64,000 nt of DNA. Origin: Stenocarpella maydis. Its lineage: Eukaryota; Ascomycota; Sordariomycetes; Diaporthales; Diaporthaceae. The notes beneath the pieces are model-generated. The model saw only the letters and a list, made by a program, of their open reading frames with translations, was not told the origin of the DNA and did not search any database. A program made the position numbers and the translations under genes. The DNA is taken from assembly GCA_002270565.1 (NCBI GenBank), contig NQMI01000001.1:1415618-1479617 (forward strand). Direction: 5' to 3'. Positions 56,497 through 64,000 of this stretch are shown here, in pieces (positions within the stretch are counted from its first letter, which is position 1; every line of letters starts with the position of its first letter).

Positions 56497-58289
56497 CTGT
56501 TACGATGGTCCTTAAAAGGACACTGGCCGGACGTCGGGAGATGGGGTGGTGGTGGTGGTGGTGGTGGTGGAAGGGGTTGGGCGCAAAAAGAATGCGCTCG
56601 AAAGTTTTCAAAAGGGGAAAGGGATCGTTGAGATGCAGCGATTGGGGATGTGTTAGTTGACGGTGGCGGCGAATGGCAGAGAGTGTTAGGCTGCGTGCTT
56701 GATTTCACTCTCCAAACCCCGAGTCGAACGAAGTTGATGCGCCCAAGTGGGGTCGATGCGATAATGCAGCAAGGCCAGCGGGTTCATTTGGGCCCCAGAA
56801 GACTAGACACGTCGAGGGTCGGATCCGAGATCGTGCTGGGTCGTCAGGTCGTACGTAAGAGACAGCCAATGCTGGAAGAAACTGCGCAATGCCTTGAGAT
56901 CTGGCCCACGACAAAGGGTCACAAGGACAATGTCTGCCGGGACGGTCTGGGATGCTAGATTCGGTAATAATCGAACAGTCGGAAGAGGCAGTCGGTGCTC
57001 GAAGCTGGCGGTCGAAGAAAGGATTGGGATATCGGGTGAGGCTGCGGCTTCTTGGCTCCAACGTGTCGACAGCGACTGCAGCACACCCACTTGTGGAGAA
57101 GAGCTACTGAGGGAGGGAAGGGTGAATATTTAGTCAGGGTTAGGACCCTTTTCGGGAAGATGGTGGGGGGAGGCGGGGGCGGGGCGGGCACCGGCAGGTC
57201 TAGTGGTGTATATTATAAAGCACTGCGACTTGAGATGAACATGTGGGAGGACCTGGGCAAACAGCGTTTCTGACACGAGGCCAAAAGCACAGCGTCATTA
57301 CGGTTACGCCTGGAATGTCCTCATGACTGAATGTCGCCATCGAGGCAATGAAAAACATGGACATGTCATGTCTCGCTTCACCTTGAGACGACTGGCAACA
57401 AATACACGGCGCTCGAGTCCAGCCGTGCGCCTGCATGAACACCAACCTGGAGACAAGACATATCCTGAGCAGCAAGCACGAGCAGCCCATTTCGGAAAGT
57501 CCAACTCACTGGTTGGCCTCGTCTAGCTAGCCATCTGCAGCAAAGATCATGGTAGATCGGCAGGCCGGGTGTGGTGCCGGGTTTGCCACTTGTACACAGG
57601 GACGAAGAGCTTTGCGACAATCTTTTGGGGTTCCTGTTAGCATGTATTCCGTCAGTATGGTACTAGGTAGTCGGGAAGCTCGCTGATTATTCACCACGCT
57701 GGGAATAGCAAGAGTTTTCTGACGTCCACTGCCTTTGACATCTCAACCACGAGTGTCTTAGAGTCCGTGCCGGTGCCGGAACGGTGGCCATTACGTCATA
57801 TTCCGAGTTGGCGTTTTGGAGGTAAAATCTGATTGGGGATCCGTGCTGAGGTCTAAGAAGCTTGGGGACTCACAGAAAGAAAAGTGAACTGAGGAGCCTT
57901 CGCTCTCTACATACCGCTGAGAGACATTGTGCATCTACATAGTACATTATCTGAGATGTCACGGTGGGGCCCAGCACGAAAATGGAGCCCTGGCCTGGCC
58001 TTGACCGGGCCGAGGAATTCTGAACTTGAAAGGGCTGACTGACAGCTCCGGCAATGGGCGTACCCGTACTGAGCGTTGACAAATCCACAGGCGGTGATCC
58101 CATTGCGACCATATCTTGCCTCACCTCTGCTGTGTCATAGCTGCCCTCCCTACATCATTACACTATAAAAGCCCCCCGGCATATACTGCACTTACGTACC
58201 ACACCCCTCCTTGCCCGAAAAAACTGCCGCGAACTGCACCCGCCCACTCCCTACGGAAAACAAAAGCCAATCCTCCTTTCCCCAAGTAA
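56497..58289. other. Spacer: BAG gene upstream region and glutaredoxin promoter
   Basis: About 1.8 kb. A GGT-rich run near 56542-56570 lies in the upstream part of the BAG gene. No additional gene recognised; a missing 5' exon of the BAG gene could be here. Confidence 0.45.
58164..58171 (+). promoter_or_regulatory. TATA box of the glutaredoxin gene
   Basis: TATAAAAG about 120 bp upstream of the glutaredoxin ATG, in a C-rich setting. Matches the TATA consensus. Confidence 0.5.
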
Positions 58290-58808
58290 ATGTCCATTCT
58301 GCGCAGGTTCTTCTCCGGATTCTCATCGCCCCTGGTCAGCATGGATGCCGCAAAGGCCAAGGCCCAGTCGCTCATCGACGAGAACGCCGTCATGGTCTTC
58401 TCCAAGAGCTATTGCCCCTACTGCCGCGCCTCCAAGAAGACGTTGCAGAACGCCGGCGCCCAGTTCAAGGTGTACGAGCTGAACGAGGAGAGTCAGTGCA
58501 ACCCACACCATCCCATTCCCTCGCACCCTCTCCTTCCTTGTCCCTCTTTTCCTGGGTGGTTTGTGATGGATGGGTTATACCCGAGGATCTCGGAGGAGGC
58601 CGGGCAGGTTTTGGCTGACTCGTTACTTTTCCTGTGCAACGCAACAGGCGACGGCAGCGACATCCAGGACGCCCTCGAGGAGCTCTCGGGCCAGCGCACC
58701 GTCCCCAACATCTTCTTCGGCAAGAAGCACATCGGCGGCAACTCGGACCTGGAGGCGCTCGGCTCCAGCCTAAAGGGCAAGCTGCAGGAGGTCGGCGCTT
58801 TGGCGTAA
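58290..58808 (+). CDS. GRX1: Dithiol glutaredoxin (CPYC)
   Basis: Exons 58290-58491 and 58648-58808, joined through gtcagt...caacag, give 120 residues. Active site CPYC at residues 42-45, then TVPNIFFGKKHIGG with the cis-Pro and the GSH-binding GG element, and the SDLEAL helix. Class I dithiol glutaredoxin: reduces protein disulfides and glutathionylated proteins using glutathione. The first 17 residues (MSILRRFFSGFSSPLVS) are basic and hydrophobic and look like a mitochondrial presequence; a second ATG (Met18, MDAAKAKAQ) would give a cytosolic form, as described for yeast Grx2. The intron splits the codon just before DGSDIQDALEEL. Confidence 0.94.
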   Translation: MSILRRFFSGFSSPLVSMDAAKAKAQSLIDENAVMVFSKSYCPYCRASKKTLQNAGAQFKVYELNEESQCNPHHPIPSHPLLPCPSFPGWFVMDGLYPRISEEAGQVLADSLLFLCNATGDGSDIQDALEELSGQRTVPNIFFGKKHIGGNSDLEALGSSLKGKLQEVGALA

Positions 58809-59228
58809 GGGCTACCACCGCCATGTTTTACTCTGCGGTGCGTCATTATCACACCAAAGACGAAGGAGGCGCGGAATGTCATGCTTTTCCCCATTTAGCG
58901 CTGCTGGGACAACCTATGATCGACATCCCCTCTTGTGGTGGGCAGGAGGGCGAACCTATGATGATGGTTACATGATGGTTATGGTGGTGGGAATGGCTCT
59001 TTTTTGGGCGAATACATTCAATGATGCTCACACTGTTGGGACATGTTCACGAAGACAGTTACTTCACTTCCTCGCGTGGGAGGTTCCGGAACGTGCAATG
59101 TGACTGATTGTCAAACCTTCGGACTGTATTGATGGCGACGAGGCGTGGGATGGATGTACACCGTGAACCATGTGCATGTTGCATGTGATATGGGATTGTG
59201 CTACATCGTGACCAAAGGGGCTGGTGGC
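58809..59228. other. 3' UTRs of two convergent genes
   Basis: 420 bp between the glutaredoxin and AIM18-like stop codons. No further gene. Confidence 0.6.
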
Positions 59229-60446
59229 TCACAACACTTGCGTGGCCACGGTACCGACAGGCCGCTCCACAAACTCCATGATGCCGTTGATGATGCTCGT
59301 CTTGGCCTCCTCGCTCGCGACCTTCTTCCCGCCGAGGTAGTTCATCCACAGCGCGCGCGATATCCTCTCGTCCTTGACGGTGCCGATCAGCTCCCTGCCG
59401 CCGGGCCTGCCGTCGTCGTACACGAGCGTGAGCTTGCCGGCCGGGTCGCGCAGCAGCAGCAGCTCCTTCTGCTTGGGGACCTTGCCGCGGTTGAAGATGC
59501 GCTTGAACTCCCTCATGGCCTCGCCAAACTCCTCGTCCTTGGTGTTGCCCTCGCGCGCCTGAATCGCCCGCACGAACCCGTCGCGCAGGTGGTGGAAGTC
59601 GGTGTCGCGCACGGGCACCACGCGCACCATGCTCCGCGCGGGGATGCCGGACCGCAAGAGCTCGTCCCAGACCCGCTCGCCCTCGCCCGGGTCGGCCAGC
59701 TGCCTGCGCAGGTCGTCCTTCTCCGAGGCCACGAGCGTCGAGGCAATGGGGCTGATGCGCCGTACTAGGTGCCGCTGCAGGTCTGCGATGTCCTGCGTCG
59801 CGACGTAGAAGCCCAGCACGTAGACATTTATGCCCAGGAACGACACGGACCGCGTGCCCAGCCCCACCAGCGTGTACTCGGTGCCCGCGCCAGCGGACGG
59901 CGGCACGACCAGCGTCGGCGCCGTGGACCCCGCGTTTGAACCCCCCTCCGGCGGCGCGCCCGACCGCCCGTAGTCTGTGAGCTCCACCGTCCTGGGGAAC
60001 TCGGGGACGTAGCTGTTGCCCGTGGGGACGACCTCGCGGCCGTTCTCGTCGTGCTTGATGACCTTGCGCGTGGGGTCGTGGATGGCGTCGCCGGCGGGAA
60101 GCGGCGAGTCGAGCCGTGTCGCCCCGCCGCCGCCGCCGTCCTCGCGCAGCTTCTGGCTGATCTTCCAGCACACGTATATGATGGATATGACGCCGGCGAC
60201 GGCGCCGGCGGCCAGGGCCTGCTGCCTCGTGCGGTGGTACTCGGTGTACTCGGCGGCGAGGCGGTCGACGTTGAGGGAGTCGAGGCTGGCGCGGCGCGAG
60301 GGCTTGCCGCGGGGCCCGGACACGAGGCCGCGGCGGGTCGTGTGCGAGCACCGTGGGCAGGTGGTGGCGTCGCCAGCACTGCCGGGCCTGAGCAGGGGGC
60401 GGCGCGCCAGGCCACGGGCGAGAGACTGGCGGAGCATGCCGGACAT
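59229..60446 (-). CDS. AIM18: AIM18-like mitochondrial chalcone-isomerase-fold protein
   Basis: A single exon of 405 residues from the ATG at 60444-60446 (the frame upstream has only GTG). The N-terminus (MSGMLRQSLARGLARRPLLR) is an Arg-rich presequence. A membrane span lies at about 77-96 (ALAAGAVAGVISIIYVCWKI). The second half has the CHI-like domain: GTEYTLVGLGTRSVSFLGIN, VYVLGFYVATQDIADLQRHL, a variable region, MVRVVPVRDTDFHHLRDGFV and LTLVYDDGRPGGRELIGTVK with ISRALWMNYLGGKK at the C-terminal helix, as in Aim18/Fmp22 and Aim46. These are haem-linked mitochondrial inner-membrane proteins without isomerase activity in yeast (family knowledge). Confidence 0.9.
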   Translation of the reverse strand: MSGMLRQSLARGLARRPLLRPGSAGDATTCPRCSHTTRRGLVSGPRGKPSRRASLDSLNVDRLAAEYTEYHRTRQQALAAGAVAGVISIIYVCWKISQKLREDGGGGGATRLDSPLPAGDAIHDPTRKVIKHDENGREVVPTGNSYVPEFPRTVELTDYGRSGAPPEGGSNAGSTAPTLVVPPSAGAGTEYTLVGLGTRSVSFLGINVYVLGFYVATQDIADLQRHLVRRISPIASTLVASEKDDLRRQLADPGEGERVWDELLRSGIPARSMVRVVPVRDTDFHHLRDGFVRAIQAREGNTKDEEFGEAMREFKRIFNRGKVPKQKELLLLRDPAGKLTLVYDDGRPGGRELIGTVKDERISRALWMNYLGGKKVASEEAKTSIINGIMEFVERPVGTVATQVL

Positions 60447-63343
60447 GTGGGTTGGGGACACGGGGGATGGCACGGTGCCTGTCGCGGGATGGGCTTGACT
60501 GAGGTTTGCCTGGAACCGAAGGTGTCGACGGTGTCGGGATGTGGGACAGAAGGGGTCGTCGAGGATGTCTGAAAACCTAGTTGATATGCCCCCAAAAGTG
60601 AGGGAAGCTCGTTGCCCCGGGCTGGTGTGCGGAAGCTCTCATCTGCATGGATTGGTTTGGGCAGCTCGGGACGGCGAGATGCCCCTCCCATTATCGCATA
60701 TGCAATTCACGCTGGCCACTGCTGCAAGATCTACATAATTGCGTCATTGGTCTGTGTACAATTAGCAGTGCAAGAGAGGCCCAAGCACAACAAAACGGAC
60801 CAGGCAAGTTCGAGAAATCTACACGTACACACACCATTCGATGCAAGGAGTAGAAGTTTATCTGATCTGGTCTAAATCCCACGTCGGTTCCACCTGCTTG
60901 GTCGAGCGGCATCCAAGTGCAGTGCAGTGTAGTCCGAGAAGATCCCTCGGATGACAATCCAGCACTGAGTGGCCCCGCGGCCATGCTCTCGGCCACCCAC
61001 CTCGACCATAATAGCGGCATTCCTGCTGGCTTTGTTCTATTGTCGCCGTGGCTGCATCCAGCCGGCCGGGTCTCACGCAGAACCAGCCAGGCCAGCCAGG
61101 CCAGTCCTGGGAGCCAATCTGCTCATCAAGTGTGGTAAGAAGTGGCTTCCATCGTCGGTCCAAACTTGCTGTTACCATTAGTGCATGCATACGTCCATTT
61201 CAGAAGGTAGCCCTTGCTCAATGCAGGCCAGCACTGTCAGACATGGCCTTGGCTTTCGCAAAGGACGGAAAAGTGCATTGAAGCAGATTGGCCCTTCATA
61301 AAAAGGGCTGACGCTCAAAAATGCGTATCGTGGCGGCAGTGCCTTTTTATTACCCCTTTTCCTCGACTGTCGGGTTCCCAAGACGGTTCAGGGGCGCTGT
61401 GCCCGGGGAAGAGACGAGGAAATGGAGCTGCAAAAGTGTTGTGTCATGTTCATGCCGCCGCTCTCGTTTTTGTTTTGGCTTTTGGCTGTGGCCCCCCTGA
61501 TCCGGTCTGCTGCATCAAGGGGAGAGAAGAGGGGGCATTGTGAGACGACGGCGCTGGGGCGCTGGGGCGCTGGGGCGCTGGGGCGCTGGCAGGCGTGGCC
61601 GGCTGCTTTGGTTTTGGGTTCCTGTTTCTTCGATACCTGTATATGAGTGTAGAAAAGACCCTGGCTTCCTGAGGGTGGAGTTGTTGCTTAAGCAACCGGC
61701 ATAGAGACGAGACACACAAGACAGAGAGCAGAGTAGCATTGATGGGTTGGTCGTGCAGTAAGTATCCGTAATAGGCTGGGAAAGAAGCGTCTCCAAGCCA
61801 AGCTTGGTTGCTTGGTTGGTGCTGCTATTAATGGGCAGGCGCCTATAGCCCAAAGCACGCGAGCACACTCACAAGATCAAGGGCTGGCAGGGTTGGCCCA
61901 CGTCGGCGAGAACTTGTCAGTCACGGATCGACCCGCCCTGGTCTCCTTGGTTTCTCCAGCTTCGGACAGACAGACAGACTGGCTGATTGGCATACGGTAT
62001 AATGTACATAATCTACCTCCAAGTGTCTGCTCAAGGACATGCCTACCTACCTACCTTGGTAGGTAGTACTCCGTGCCCGCATCTACTACTTGCACACATC
62101 TAGGTATATAAAGTGTAAGTGCAGGGCGGCAGCAGCACTACAGGCCCCTTAATTATCCGGATATCAGGGAAGGAAAACAATGTACTTACTTCTGTCTTGA
62201 ACCTGCTCCTGCCTTTGCATCCCAGCTGCCCAGCCGATCGTCATCCCCGTCAGACCCGCATTCCCTCTCAGACATCACCAAATACGGAGTACTATGTAGG
62301 CCACCCAACCAGCCAACCTGGGCCTTGCACTCAACTCGGAACCGAAGCTTGCCTTTGTAGTGTATGTAGCCTTCCCATCCATCGCAGTTGCTTCGACTTC
62401 CACTTGACTCGGCCGACAATACGGCAGTGCGGATACAGTATCTACAGCCTTGCCGCGCCAGCTCTGAGATACAGCCCAGCCTGGCACCAGCACATGACAC
62501 TTCTTTGTCCAGCAATCCTCGGGGCTGTTTCCACGTGAAAACACCCACACACGACAATCAAAGGTCCGTCAGCGACAGCGCCAGCACCAGCGCCGGACCC
62601 AGCATCTCGAAATCCGTACCTAAGCCTCTCTCTCTTGCCCGTCTCCCTTCCCTACATCGCCCATGCAAGTCTCTGCATCCATACCTGGGTGGGCAGTCCA
62701 GGCCCGTCCGTCCATCCAACCCCCTCCTTGGGAACGGTCAGACAGCAGCCAGCCAGCCTAACCTGTGCCCAACTTCGAGCCCAGCAAGATCCATCCATTC
62801 TCACCTCCATCTCCGCCTTATCTAACCATCCATCCAACCGTCCACCCACCCTGCCACACCCCCGTCATCCCAATTCCGCCCTGCCCCCGCCCTCGACCCT
62901 CAACCACACCGCACTGTCACCCTCGCTGTCACTGTCACTGTCGTCCTGACCCACCAAAGCCCAGCCCAAACCGGCCTCTCAACCCCCAGGGGCCCATCCA
63001 AACCTATTTGACAATTACCTCTTTCCCGCCGAGCACCCGAGGATATCATCCTGTGGGCACGCCAACTTACACTCTCAACAATAGCGCAGACCATCCGTCG
63101 TCGAACCTCGTCGCACCCGCACCCGCCCTCCCGCCTAGCCTCACTCAAACACAGCAATCAGGTCTCCGCGCCGCCGCCGACTCCCACTGATTCTCTGACC
63201 CATCTCCGACCTGATCGTCCTCGAGGACAACCGCGAAGACCCCTCGAGTCCTTACCATCTCCCGCGGATGGTCTGACCCCATCTCGACGCACACGCTCGC
63301 CCTCCACGCCCTGTCGGGTCAATAAGCGCCTTCGCTCGACGCC
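60447..63343. other. Long divergent upstream region of AIM18-like and GRR1 genes
   Basis: About 2.9 kb with no recognisable coding region. The last kilobase is C/T-rich and is probably the GRR1 promoter and long 5' leader. A GCGCTGGG tandem repeat lies at 61551-61590 and a TACCTACC/GGTAGGTA inverted repeat near 62045-62066. Confidence 0.45.
61551..61590 (+). repeat. GCGCTGGG octamer tandem repeat
   Basis: Four exact units and a fifth ending GCGCTGGC. Confidence 0.93.
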
Positions 63344-64000
63344 ATGGCGCAGGCCGGCCTTGCTGAAGCAGGTGGGAATGGCATCCCGGTGCCCGCCTCC
63401 CTTGAGGCCGACGAGAACCAGGACTCACGCTCCACCTCGTCCGCGAGCTCCCCCCAACCCGCAGAGTACGAGGAATCAGACTTCTATCACAACGGCAACG
63501 ACTCCGAGTCTTCCCTTGGCGTCCCCAACCTGCAGGACATGCAGGTCTCTGACGAATACGACTGCCTCACCCCCGTCCAGCGCCTGCCCAACGAGATCCT
63601 CATCCAGATATTTGCAAAGTTGTCTGCTGCCACAGACCTGCGCCATGTCATGCTCACATGCAAACGCTGGTCCAGGAACGCCGTCGACTTGCTCTGGCAC
63701 CGCCCGGCCTGCACCTCGTGGCACAAGCACGGCCTGATCTGCAGCACCCTCAGCCTCCAGCAGCCATACTACGCCTATGCCGATTTTATCAAACGCCTCA
63801 ACCTGGCCTCGCTCGCCGACGGGGTTAATGACGGCAGCGTCATGGCCCTGGCCGTCTGCAACCGTGTCGAGAGGCTCACGCTCACAAACTGCAAGGGCCT
63901 GACCGATGGCGGCCTCATCCCGCTCGTCACAAACAGCTCCCACCTCATGGCCCTTGACATCTCGGGCGACGAGGAGATCACGGAGGAGTCTATCAAGGTC
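63344..64000 (+). CDS. GRR1: SCF ubiquitin ligase F-box/LRR protein GRR1, 5' part (cut by window end)
   Basis: From the ATG at 63344 the frame is open to the end of the window (219 codons). After a Ser/Glu-rich N-terminus it has an F-box (CLTPVQRLPNEILIQIFAKL then TCKRWSRNAVDLLWHRP), followed by HGLICSTLSLQQPYYAYADF and the first leucine-rich repeats (FIKRLNLASLADGVNDGSVM, CNRVERLTLTNCKGLTDGG, SHLMALDISGDEEITEESI). Sequence and order match the Grr1 family, which recruits phosphorylated substrates such as cyclins to SCF in glucose signalling and the cell cycle. Later repeats and the C-terminus lie outside the window. Confidence 0.95.
   Translation, partial: MAQAGLAEAGGNGIPVPASLEADENQDSRSTSSASSPQPAEYEESDFYHNGNDSESSLGVPNLQDMQVSDEYDCLTPVQRLPNEILIQIFAKLSAATDLRHVMLTCKRWSRNAVDLLWHRPACTSWHKHGLICSTLSLQQPYYAYADFIKRLNLASLADGVNDGSVMALAVCNRVERLTLTNCKGLTDGGLIPLVTNSSHLMALDISGDEEITEESIKV

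Noticed and set aside
59059..60351. 430-codon Arg/Ala-rich minus frame
   Set aside because: A shadow frame of the GC-rich AIM18-like gene; it has no motif, while the other frame has the CHI-fold sequence.

Overview
The window is nuclear DNA of a filamentous ascomycete (Pezizomycotina, most likely Sordariomycetes; inference). Support: many short GT-AG introns of about 50-100 nt, fungal-specific families (PAP2_3, Dal5-type MFS, fungal bZIP with NxxAQxxFR, STAND/NACHT receptor, class I terpene synthase), core eukaryotic genes (RPL16/uL13, GRR1, YSY6, mS41, AIM18), and AT-rich transposon copies whose stop codons and lost catalytic residues all fit C:G to T:A change, the mark of repeat-induced point mutation (RIP).

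Layout. 1-7.0 kb: 3' part of a fungal AAA+ ATPase, an amidase relic, a small mitochondrial membrane protein divergent from YSY6/RAMP4, and a lysine-rich SMAP-domain protein. 7.08-12.03 kb: element 1, a 4.9-kb RIP-damaged Tc1/mariner-type element with 96-bp inverted ends and TA on both sides. 14-20.3 kb: a PAP2-family membrane protein and an intact 11-exon Dal5-like transporter. 20.28-24.20 kb: element 2, related to element 1 and ending 20 bp upstream of the transporter start codon. 26.1-29.5 kb: an mpaB-type ER oxygenase and a spliceable terpene synthase, divergently transcribed, a likely minimal terpenoid locus. 30.4-33.8 kb: a NACHT receptor-like gene with a frameshift. 34-35.4 kb: membrane-protein ORFs that may be a decayed cation exchanger. 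From 37.9 kb the content is housekeeping: bZIP factor, mS41, SNF2/RING helicase (IRC20/SHPRH type), RPL16, a membrane-anchored BAG protein, glutaredoxin, AIM18-like CHI-fold protein, and the 5' part of GRR1, separated by long gene-poor spacers.

Most notable: (1) both DNA transposons carry a second, convergent gene besides the DDE transposase, and the two second proteins share a motif, suggesting an accessory protein family of fungal Tc1/mariner elements; (2) the terpene synthase/mpaB pair, whose synthase is read through only if 13- and 19-nt microexons are spliced; (3) an element inserted at the start of an intact transporter gene. Exon joins were worked out by eye from splice consensus, reading frame and family motifs; no search was run.
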